Source: Clostridiales bacterium (lineage in GTDB: Bacteria; Bacillota; Clostridia; Oscillospirales; Oscillospiraceae). From it: a stretch of 27,089 nt of DNA. The first letter of the stretch is position 1. Every line of letters begins with the position of its first letter. The notes beneath the pieces are model-generated. The model saw only the letters and a list, made by a program, of their open reading frames with translations. It was not told where the DNA came from and searched no databases. Of this stretch, positions 7,927-13,846 are shown piece by piece. Position numbers and translations under genes: made by a program. The DNA is taken from the NCBI GenBank assembly GCA_012729875.1, contig JAAYCC010000002.1:1-27089 (forward strand). The letters are read 5' to 3'.

Positions 7927-8994
7927 ATGTCAAACATCAAAAAAATCCAAAATGAAATAGTTTCACACGGGCTCCAGGCCCTTCTGCTCACAGATGAGCT
8001 TGACCGCCTGTATGCGTCCGGCTTCCACACCTCCGACGGAGCGGTGATCGTTTTTCCCGATAAGGCATATTTTATCACCGACTCCCGCTACATTGAAGCG
8101 GCGAAGGCAGCCGTCAAGGATGCGGATGTTCTCATGTGTTCCAACGAGAACAGCAAAACTGACATCCTCAAAAGTCTGATCTCCGAAAACGGCGTTGTAA
8201 AGCTGGGGGCGCAGGACGAGAGCCTCAGCTACAGTGAATATCTCCGCTATGAAAATGTCCTGGGCGTTGAGTTCGTCCCCGCTCAGGATATATGCGCAGC
8301 CCTTCGCCGTGTCAAAGAGCGATATGAAGTAGACAGCATAACAGCCGCACAGAGGATTTCCGAAAAAGCGCTTGACTATGTTCTGGGCTTCATAAAACCC
8401 GGCCTCACTGAAAAAGAGGTGGCCGCGGAGCTGGAATACCGCATGAGTAAAGCCGGTGCCGAGGGTCTGGCCTTTGAGACTATTTGCGTTGCCGGAGCCA
8501 ACTCCAGCAAGCCCCACGGCGTTCCCGGAAGCTACAAACTGCAAAAGGGCGACTTTATAACCATGGATTTCGGCTGCAAGATAAACGGATACTGCTCGGA
8601 CATGACGCGCACCGTCGCCCTCGGTGGGGTCACAGACGAGATGCGCCGGGTCTATGACACGGTACTTGAGGCGCAGCTTGCAGGCATCTCAGCGTTCAAA
8701 GCGGGCATAATAGGCAGGGAAGTCGATCTTGCGGCGAGAAGAGTCATCGAAAGCGCGGGCTACGGCGAGAATTTCGGCCACGGCTTTGGTCACAGCGTAG
8801 GTCTCTATATACACGAATCTCCAAACGCGAACCTGCGTGAGGACAGCCCGCTGCCGGCCGGTGCTGTAGTCACGGCAGAACCGGGGATATACCTGCCCGG
8901 AGAGTTCGGCGTACGCATTGAGGACATGGTACTGGTCAAGGACGGCGGCTGCGAAGTCCTCACAAAAGCGCCGAAAAATCTTATTATACTGTGA
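7927..8994 (+). CDS. Xaa-Pro aminopeptidase (M24B)
   Basis: Two-metal peptidase that removes an N-terminal residue ahead of proline, in the cytosol. An N-terminal creatinase-like domain (about 1-125) precedes the pita-bread catalytic domain. The five metal ligands are visible: D214 and D225 ([17 protein letters not shown]), H289 (GFGHSVG), E318 (TAEPGIY) and E332 (RIEDMV). H197 is a further active-site histidine. The length of 355 fits the short PepP/PepQ-like proteins of Firmicutes. AGAAGG lies upstream of the ATG, 21 bases after yqeG, so it belongs to the same transcript. Whether it prefers dipeptides (PepQ) or longer peptides (PepP) cannot be told here. Confidence 0.93.
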   Translation: MSNIKKIQNEIVSHGLQALLLTDELDRLYASGFHTSDGAVIVFPDKAYFITDSRYIEAAKAAVKDADVLMCSNENSKTDILKSLISENGVVKLGAQDESLSYSEYLRYENVLGVEFVPAQDICAALRRVKERYEVDSITAAQRISEKALDYVLGFIKPGLTEKEVAAELEYRMSKAGAEGLAFETICVAGANSSKPHGVPGSYKLQKGDFITMDFGCKINGYCSDMTRTVALGGVTDEMRRVYDTVLEAQLAGISAFKAGIIGREVDLAARRVIESAGYGENFGHGFGHSVGLYIHESPNANLREDSPLPAGAVVTAEPGIYLPGEFGVRIEDMVLVKDGGCEVLTKAPKNLIIL

Positions 8995-9022
8995 TTTTTC
9001 GAAAAAAGCTCAAGATTCAACC

Positions 9023-9051
9023 TTGTCAAATGAGCAATCATAGCGTATAAT
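9023..9051 (+). promoter_or_regulatory. Sigma-A promoter of efp
   Basis: TTGTCA (9023-9028) and a perfect TATAAT (9046-9051), spaced by 17 bases, lie about 65 bases before the efp start in the gap after the aminopeptidase gene. This implies that efp has its own promoter. Confidence 0.75.
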
Positions 9052-9115
9052 TAATTGTCTGCGGTATGCGGACTTACGTTTTAACGAACAAAATCTTCAC
9101 ATAGGAGGCCCTGGC

Positions 9116-9679
9116 ATGATCACAGCAGGCGATTTCAGAAACGGCGTTACCTTTGAAATGGACGGAAAGGTAATGCAGGTCATCGAATTTCAACACGTTA
9201 AGCCCGGCAAAGGAGCCGCATTTGTCCGCACAAAGATGAAAAATGTTATAACCGGCGGCGTCACCGAAACTTCCTTCAACCCCACAGAAAAGTTTGAAAA
9301 CGCTTACGTAGACCGCAAAAGCATGGAGTTTTCATATGCAGACGGCGATATCTACTACTTTATGGATCCGGAAAGCTATGAGCTAATACCCATCGACAAG
9401 AGCATCCTCACGGACGGTTTCAGGTTTGTCAAGGAGAACATGGTATGTACCGTTTCCTCCTACAAAGGCAACGTCTTTTCCGTTGAAGCCCCAAACTTCG
9501 TAGAACTTGAAATCACAGAGACCGATCCCGGTTTTGCGGGCAATACCGCCACCAACGCCACCAAGCCCGCTACCTTGGAGACCGGCGCGGAAATCAAAGT
9601 CCCGCTGTTCATAGAGCCCGGCGAGCACATCAAGATCGACACCCGCACAGGGGAGTATCTCGAGCGTGCAAAGGGCTAA
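9116..9679 (+). CDS. efp: Translation elongation factor P
   Basis: EF-P enters the ribosomal E site and relieves stalling at polyproline stretches. It is a three-barrel (KOW/OB/OB) protein of 187 residues, the usual length. The tip loop reads [14 protein letters not shown], with K32 at the place modified in other bacteria. The C-terminal OB barrel ends in [15 protein letters not shown], the family signature. AGGAGG lies seven bases before the ATG, and a strong promoter is at 9023-9051. No modification enzyme gene (EpmA/B, EarP, YmfI-like) is visible in the window. The Cys/His-rich protein gene follows 24 bases downstream and is likely co-transcribed. Confidence 0.98.
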   Translation: MITAGDFRNGVTFEMDGKVMQVIEFQHVKPGKGAAFVRTKMKNVITGGVTETSFNPTEKFENAYVDRKSMEFSYADGDIYYFMDPESYELIPIDKSILTDGFRFVKENMVCTVSSYKGNVFSVEAPNFVELEITETDPGFAGNTATNATKPATLETGAEIKVPLFIEPGEHIKIDTRTGEYLERAKG

Positions 9680-9703
9680 ACGCATAAAACAAAGGAGAAT
9701 AAT

Positions 9704-10318
9704 ATGTTATCAACTGAAAAAGTTGCTTACCTGAAGGGCCTTGCAGCCGGCCTCGAGCTGGGCAGCGAAACCAAGCAGGATAAGCTTATCGATGCAATCA
9801 TCGATGTTCTGGACTCTGTCGCACGCGACATCGAAATCCTCGACGCCGCTGCCGACGACCTTGCTGCCGAAATTGACGCGGTTTCAGATGACCTTGCTTC
9901 AGTCGAGAAAATCGTCTGCGACGACTACAACATCTGCTGCTGCGAAGACGACGACTTAGACGATTGCTGCTGTGGTCACGACCACGAGCATGACCATTCC
10001 GAAGACTGCTGCTGTGGTCACGACCACGAGCATGACCATTCCGAAGACTGCTGCTGTGGTCACGATCATGAGCACGACCATTCCGAAGACTGCTGCTGCG
10101 GTCACGACCACGGGCACGACCATTCCGGAAGCTGCTGCGGCGGCTACCATAGCGGCAATCTCTACGAGGTCACCTGCCCTGCATGCAACAAGTCTCTCAC
10201 AGTAGACGACCGTATCCTCGATTCCGGAAGCGTCCAGTGCCCCAACTGCGGTGCAACTCTCGAATTCGACCTGGAAGAAGACGAGCCGGAGGAAGCCTCC
10301 TCCGAAGAAAAACAATAA
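9704..10318 (+). CDS. CD1247-like N-terminal domain protein with Cys/His-rich repeats and zinc ribbon
   Basis: Function unknown. Residues 1-80 are an acidic helical region (VAYLKGLAAGLELGSETKQD, then Asp/Ala-rich helices) that resembles the N-terminal CD1247-type domain seen in Clostridia. Residues 88-143 are four 14-residue repeats of the form CCCGHDHEHDHSED, dense in possible metal ligands. Residues 158-182 hold two CPxC knuckles (C158/C161 and C179/C182) that look like a zinc ribbon, and the tail is acidic. No signal peptide or membrane segment is seen, so it is probably cytosolic. GGAG lies seven bases before the ATG. Metal storage, delivery or sensing (zinc, nickel or copper) is suggested by composition only. 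Its position directly after efp and its likely shared promoter are worth noting. Confidence 0.8.
   Translation: MLSTEKVAYLKGLAAGLELGSETKQDKLIDAIIDVLDSVARDIEILDAAADDLAAEIDAVSDDLASVEKIVCDDYNICCCEDDDLDDCCCGHDHEHDHSEDCCCGHDHEHDHSEDCCCGHDHEHDHSEDCCCGHDHGHDHSGSCCGGYHSGNLYEVTCPACNKSLTVDDRILDSGSVQCPNCGATLEFDLEEDEPEEASSEEKQ
9965..10132 (+). repeat. Four tandem 42-bp repeats encoding CCCGHDHEHDHSED
   Basis: Four units at 9965-10006, 10007-10048, 10049-10090 and 10091-10132, in frame within the Cys/His-rich gene. Units 1 and 2 are identical in all 42 bases, unit 3 differs at three silent positions, and unit 4 is the most divergent (HGHDHSGS at protein level). This points to recent in-frame expansion. 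Confidence 0.95.
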
Positions 10319-10350
10319 TTGCTCTCTAGCACTCTCAGCCGATGTTTCTT

Positions 10351-10376
10351 ATTGATATATAATCAGATATATCAAT
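10351..10376. repeat. AT-rich 10-bp perfect palindrome
   Basis: ATTGATATAT (10351-10360) and its reverse complement (10367-10376) flank the six bases AATCAG, 33 bases after the Cys/His-rich gene. There is no T-run on the plus strand. It could be an operator-like site or part of a 3' untranslated structure; its role is not known. Confidence 0.4.
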
Positions 10377-10389
10377 AAAATAGACAAAA

Positions 10390-10403
10390 CCGCTAAAAAG
10401 CGG
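10390..10403 (-). terminator. Small hairpin with T-rich tail, possible minus-strand terminator
   Basis: Read on the minus strand, CCGCT-TTTT-AGCGG is followed by TTTTGTCTATTTT. The five-base stem is short, but the T-rich tail fits an intrinsic terminator for a transcript coming from the right, possibly readthrough of the RNA starting near 10881. Confidence 0.35.
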
Positions 10404-10406
10404 ACA

Positions 10407-10464
10407 ACAGACAGAGGCCCCCTGATGCAGTAAACCATAATTGCGTCAGGGGGTCTCTGTCTGT
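10407..10464. terminator. Very long intergenic hairpin (23-bp stem, no T-run)
   Basis: Positions 10407-10429 pair with 10442-10464 over 23 bp, with two G-T wobbles and no bulge, around a 12-base loop. The stem core is GGCCCCCTGA. It lies about 90 bases after the Cys/His-rich gene. No T-run follows on the plus strand (CATAAAAA), so it is either a transcript 3'-end barrier, a processed RNA hairpin or part of a dispersed palindromic repeat. Confidence 0.5.
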
Positions 10465-10526
10465 CATAAAAAGGGATCACCTCAGAACCGCAGCTCTGCT
10501 GCGAAAACATATATAAATACGACAAC

Positions 10527-10555
10527 CCCCCTGCCCGTCCGACGCGGGCAGGGGG
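10527..10555. terminator. GC-rich 11-bp hairpin
   Basis: CCCCCTGCCCG (10527-10537) pairs perfectly with 10545-10555 around the seven-base loop TCCGACG. On the minus strand a T-rich stretch (TTGTCGTATTTATAT) follows, fitting the end of the candidate RNA from 10881. On the plus strand there is no close T-run (TTTTT only from 10571). Confidence 0.55.
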
Positions 10556-10614
10556 CCTACCGCTGTTCAGTTTTTCTCACGTTCCGGTTTCCTGCTTTCT
10601 AATGGATTTGGTAT

Positions 10615-10636
10615 GCTTGGCGCTTGCTTGGCGCTT
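10615..10636 (+). repeat. 11-bp perfect tandem duplication
   Basis: GCTTGGCGCTT occurs twice back to back (10615-10625, 10626-10636) inside the candidate RNA region. It looks like a recent slippage duplication. Confidence 0.8.
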
Positions 10637-10887
10637 GGTGAAATAAAGGGAAAAGTTTGGTCCTTCAACATCGGCCGCCGTAACTGCCAATCCGTCTGCC
10701 TGAAAGCGAAGCCCGCAGCGGCTGACGGCACGCGCCATCTCCGCTCAGCGTCTCCGGGGGTCTCTCACACTAGTGAGAACTGCATTGGTGGGGTTAACCG
10801 GGCTCCTGTTGAGAGATCATCGGAAAAGGGAACTCGGTTTTACCTGAGTTTGAACTCCACATTGGAATCGCCCCTTTCTCTAGTTAT

Positions 10888-10916
10888 AAGATACAACATT
10901 CTCGTGCTTATGTCAA
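10888..10916 (-). promoter_or_regulatory. Promoter of the candidate non-coding RNA
   Basis: Read on the minus strand, a perfect TTGACA (10916-10911) and TATCTT (10893-10888) are 17 bases apart. The -35 box is also one arm of an inverted repeat, TGTCAAT (10911-10917) with ATTGACA (10932-10938), which might bind a regulator. Confidence 0.6.
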
Positions 10917-11034
10917 TCGTATTTATACAATATTGACAATTTTCGTCGTTTTGAACAGAACTAAAAATGCCTTTTATGCTCTTCGATGAAAGCCCTTACA
11001 AATTCTGTCAGATGCTGTATTTTTATCATAGCTG

Positions 11035-11072
11035 AAAAAAGATCCGCTTACAAAAGTATGCGGATCTTTTTT
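11035..11072. terminator. Bidirectional intrinsic terminator downstream of bofA
   Basis: AAAAAAGATCCGC (11035-11047) pairs with 11060-11072, with a further TAC/GTA pairing inside. There are T-runs on both strands. It lies 10 bases beyond the bofA stop and terminates that minus-strand operon; it could also stop plus-strand transcripts. Confidence 0.88.
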
Positions 11073-11081
11073 GTATGTACT

Positions 11082-11342
11082 CTAAAACAAATACTTTATA
11101 GCAAGCAGGAGCAGTATCCCCGGGAAGCCCAGCAGTCCTGCCACAATGGCGTTTAGCCATGTTATATCCAGTGAAAATCCGATCAGGCCTCCTAAAACAT
11201 TTGTCAGGAACAGTATGATAACGCCCGAAATCGCGTTAATCAGTAACTTAAGCGCCCATCTCAGGGGCGTTTTAATAAGCTTGATCAGAAGTATGAGAAA
11301 TATGAAAGCGATAACGATTGCGACAATAGTAGCGGTATTCAT
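11082..11342 (-). CDS. bofA: BofA family protein (pro-sigma-K processing inhibitor)
   Basis: Small membrane protein of 86 residues, almost entirely hydrophobic: helices at about 5-24 and 30-56, then a re-entrant-looking C-terminus with WLNAIVAGLLGFPGILLLLAIKYLF-type spacing that is the BofA signature. In Bacillus, BofA sits in the outer forespore membrane with SpoIVFA and holds the SpoIVFB protease off pro-sigma-K; many Clostridia keep bofA although that checkpoint differs. AAGGGG precedes the ATG by about eight bases. It lies 26 bases after the DUF2508 gene, the pairing seen in Bacillus (yaaL-bofA), and ends at a strong terminator. recR, often next to this pair, is not here. Confidence 0.87.
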   Translation of the reverse strand: MNTATIVAIVIAFIFLILLIKLIKTPLRWALKLLINAISGVIILFLTNVLGGLIGFSLDITWLNAIVAGLLGFPGILLLLAIKYLF

Positions 11343-11368
11343 TTGTATATCCCCTTTTCATTCCATTT

Positions 11369-11584
11369 TCATCCGAATCTGTTTTTATAGTGCTTATAGG
11401 CCGTGTTCCAGCGTGAGCGCAGGGCGCTGATCTCGTAAATACAGGCGTCAAGCGCGTCCGGATCTGTGGTGCTGTTGAAGTGCATATAGGCCTCGTCAAG
11501 GCTGTCCCTCAATCGGCCGATCTCCATCATGGCATTGTCCATATCACGCTGTCTTGCACGTGTCGTCTTTTTTTTGCCTGCCAT
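11369..11584 (-). CDS. DUF2508 (YaaL-like) protein
   Basis: Soluble protein of 71 residues with a Lys/Arg-rich N-terminus followed by two amphipathic helices (DNAMMEIGRLRDSLDEAYMHF and DALDACIYEISALRSRWNTA regions). It fits the DUF2508/YaaL family, whose function is unknown. The frame is open back to a TTG at 11599, but that codon overlaps the ribosome site. GGGAGGT lies six bases before the ATG at 11584, which I take as start. It is directly upstream of bofA on the same strand, as in Bacillus, and divergent from the topoisomerase genes. Confidence 0.82.
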   Translation of the reverse strand: MAGKKKTTRARQRDMDNAMMEIGRLRDSLDEAYMHFNSTTDPDALDACIYEISALRSRWNTAYKHYKNRFG

Positions 11585-11680
11585 ATAATTACCTCCCAAA
11601 AGTGATTTGCTGTAATTATTCTTGTCACAATGGGCGATAATTAAACATGTCGTGTAACGTATGCGTTCGATTTGTATCGC

Positions 11681-11709
11681 TTGATTTTTTGGTGCTTATA
11701 GGATATACT
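11681..11709 (+). promoter_or_regulatory. Sigma-A promoter of the topoisomerase genes
   Basis: TTGATT (11681-11686) and TATACT (11704-11709) are 17 bases apart and lie about 65 bases before the start of the B-subunit gene, in the gap divergent from DUF2508-bofA. Confidence 0.7.
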
Positions 11710-11774
11710 ATATGAGTTAAACTATGAGAGTAGAACGTACAACATATTGTATTTTTTGAGGAGCAGTCGCGTCT

Positions 11775-13760
11775 ATGAAGAAAACCACGGCAACAGTATA
11801 CGGAAATACCAGCATATCACAGCTCAAGGGTGCGGACAGGGTCCGCAAGCGACCGTCCGTCATCTTCGGCTCAGACGGTCTTGAGGGCTGCCAGCACGCG
11901 GTATTTGAAATACTCTCCAACGCGATAGACGAGGCGCGCGAGGGACACGGAGACATTATAACAGTTACGCGCTTTGCTGACAAGTCCATAGAAATTGAGG
12001 ACTTCGGCCGCGGCTGTCCCGTGGACTGGAACGAAAACGAGGGCCGCTACAACTGGGAGCTTGTTTTCTGCGAGCTATACGCCGGCGGAAAATACAGAAA
12101 CAACGAAGGCGAAAATTACGAATACTCCCTGGGTCTCAACGGTCTCGGCTCCTGTGCAACGCAGTGCGCGTCCGAGTTTTTTGACGCCACCATCTACCGC
12201 GACGGCTTCAAATATACGCTACACTTCGAAAAGGGCGAGAACATCGGAGGTCTGAAAAAAGAACCCGCAGACCGCAAAAAAACCGGCTCCGTCTTCCACT
12301 GGAAGCCCGATCTTGACGTATTTACAGACATCGACATGCCTAAGGAATTTTTCACCGAGACGCTCCGCCGTCAGGCGGTGGTAAACGCGGGCATTTTGTT
12401 CCGTTTCCGCGATCAGGAAAACGGTAAATTTGAGACACAGGAGTTCAAATATGAACACGGTATTCTGGACTATGTGTCCGAGATTGCCGGAGAAGACACC
12501 CTCTCAGCGCCCGTTTTCATTGAGACCGAGCGGCGCGGGCGTGACCGCGCGGACAAGCCCGAATACAAGGTAAAGCTCTCCGCGGCATTCTGCTTCTCAA
12601 ACAGAGTAAACTGCATAGAGTACTACCACAACTCCTCGTGGCTGGAATACGGCGGCGCACCCGAAAAGGCGGCACGCTCGGCCTTCGTCTCCGCTGTGGA
12701 CGCATATATAAAGAAAAACAACAAATACCAGAAGAACGAGAGCAAAATCAGTTTTCAGGATGTGGCGGACTCTCTCGTTCTGGTAACCAACTGTTTCTCC
12801 ACCCAGACTTCCTATGAAAACCAGACAAAAAAAGCAATTAACAACAAGTTCATACAGGACGCCATGACAGATTTCCTGCGTGCGGAGCTGGAGATATACT
12901 TCATCGAGCACAAGGCCGAAGCGGACAAGATCATTGAGCAGCTGCTCATCAACAAGCGGAGCCGCGAACAGGCGGAGAAGGCACGTCTGAACATAAAGAA
13001 AAAGCTGTCAGGCTCCGTGGACATATCAAACCGCATCCAAAAATTTGTCGACTGCCGCTCCAAGGACATCTCCCAAAGAGAGCTGTACATTGTTGAGGGC
13101 GACTCGGCCCTCGGCGCCTGCAAGCTCTCCCGCGACGCTGATTTTCAGGGTATAATGCCCGTGCGCGGCAAAATACTAAACTGCCTCAAGGCAGACTACT
13201 CAAAGATATTCAAAAACGAGATCATTACCGACCTTATCAAAGTTCTCGGCTGCGGTGTGGAGGTCGAAAAGGGCCGCGGCAAAGACCTCACCAACTTTGA
13301 CATAGAAAATCTCCGCTGGAACAAGATAATAATATGCACCGACGCCGACGTGGACGGCTTTCAGATACGCACGCTCATTCTGACAATGATCTACCGCCTG
13401 ACGCCCTCTCTCATACAGCAGGGCTATGTCTACATAGCCGAGTCCCCACTGTATGAGATAGAGGCAAAGGACAAAACCTATTTCGCCTATTCCGACCGTG
13501 AGAAGGCGGAAATAATTGAAAAGCTGGAGGGCAGAAAGTGTTCCATCAACCGCTCAAAAGGTCTCGGTGAGAACGACCCGGAGATGATGTGGCTGACCAC
13601 TATGAACCCCGAGACACGCCGCCTTATTCGTGTCATGCCGGAGGACGCGCGGCGCACAGGCGAGACCTTTGACCTGCTGCTCGGTGACAATCTCTCCGGA
13701 CGCAAGGAATACATAGCCGAGAACGGGTATAAATATCTGGATCTTACAGATATTTCCTAG
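11775..13760 (+). CDS. Divergent type IIA topoisomerase, subunit B (GyrB/ParE family)
   Basis: ATPase subunit of an A2B2 DNA topoisomerase. All GyrB/ParE landmarks are present in order but altered. In the GHKL ATPase, E45 and N49 sit in FEILSNAIDEA, D76 in EDFGRGCP, and the ATP lid reads LGLNGLGSC (119-127) instead of the usual GGLHGVGAS. The transducer QTK loop is NQTKKAI, with K352. TOPRIM has EGDSA (441-445) with ALGACK where most have GGSAK-like residues, and TDADVDG (522-528). The end carries RSKGLGEND and MNPETRRL. The catalytic acids and ATP residues are kept, so it is probably active. Length (661) is normal. The partner A subunit follows after 68 bases. Whether it is gyrase or topoisomerase IV is better judged from that subunit. 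Confidence 0.92.
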   Translation: MKKTTATVYGNTSISQLKGADRVRKRPSVIFGSDGLEGCQHAVFEILSNAIDEAREGHGDIITVTRFADKSIEIEDFGRGCPVDWNENEGRYNWELVFCELYAGGKYRNNEGENYEYSLGLNGLGSCATQCASEFFDATIYRDGFKYTLHFEKGENIGGLKKEPADRKKTGSVFHWKPDLDVFTDIDMPKEFFTETLRRQAVVNAGILFRFRDQENGKFETQEFKYEHGILDYVSEIAGEDTLSAPVFIETERRGRDRADKPEYKVKLSAAFCFSNRVNCIEYYHNSSWLEYGGAPEKAARSAFVSAVDAYIKKNNKYQKNESKISFQDVADSLVLVTNCFSTQTSYENQTKKAINNKFIQDAMTDFLRAELEIYFIEHKAEADKIIEQLLINKRSREQAEKARLNIKKKLSGSVDISNRIQKFVDCRSKDISQRELYIVEGDSALGACKLSRDADFQGIMPVRGKILNCLKADYSKIFKNEIITDLIKVLGCGVEVEKGRGKDLTNFDIENLRWNKIIICTDADVDGFQIRTLILTMIYRLTPSLIQQGYVYIAESPLYEIEAKDKTYFAYSDREKAEIIEKLEGRKCSINRSKGLGENDPEMMWLTTMNPETRRLIRVMPEDARRTGETFDLLLGDNLSGRKEYIAENGYKYLDLTDIS

Positions 13761-13846
13761 TCAGCGCAGAAGCGGAAGGCCAAAATGCCCTCCGCCCCTC
13801 TATTTTCACGCCCACGCAACATCTCAAGATGAGAGGAAAAGTACTA

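Larger units (their letters stand above)
10527..10881 (-). ncRNA. Candidate structured non-coding RNA
   Basis: A good promoter (-35 at 10916-10911, -10 at 10893-10888) points into a stretch with no convincing protein gene, giving a likely start near 10881. The predicted RNA is about 350 bases. Near its 5' end GAAAGGG pairs with CCCTTTTC around an inner ACTCaGGT/ACCgAGT hairpin. Further in are TCTCAC-TAGT-GTGAGA and an AGCGG/CCGCT stem enclosing GGC/GCC. It would end at an 11-bp GC hairpin (10555-10527) followed on the minus strand by GTTGTCGTATTTATAT. It lacks the tmRNA, RNase P and SRP RNA signatures I looked for; a 6S-like RNA cannot be excluded. A long untranslated leader is unlikely, since no minus-strand gene follows before efp. 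Confidence 0.45.

Noticed and set aside
9965..10132. 42-bp repeats as a CRISPR array
   Set aside because: The units are directly abutting without spacers and are in frame inside a protein gene.
10635..10700. Plus-strand segment GGTGAAATAAAGGGAA ... GTAACTGCC, which recalls part of a cobalamin riboswitch core
   Set aside because: The conserved CCCGC-ACTGT core and the B12 box are not met, and no plus-strand gene follows until 11775, beyond a terminator.
10846..10859. GAGTTTGAACTCC as a tRNA T-arm
   Set aside because: The flanking bases do not pair as a T-stem and no acceptor, D or anticodon arms are present; it is a local palindrome.
10527..10881. tmRNA, RNase P RNA or SRP RNA identity for the minus-strand RNA
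   Set aside because: I looked for the tmRNA TTCGAC end and tag, the RNase P GAGGAAAGTCC segment and the SRP GGAAGGAAGCAG segment on both strands and found none.
10613..10936. 107-codon plus-strand open frame in the long intergenic region
   Set aside because: No good ribosome site, odd composition without any family pattern, and it lies over the structured-RNA candidate with its promoter on the other strand.
13765..13828. Hairpin between the two topoisomerase genes as a terminator
   Set aside because: The GCGGA/TCCGC stem has an internal mismatch and no T-run, and the two subunits are expected to be co-transcribed.
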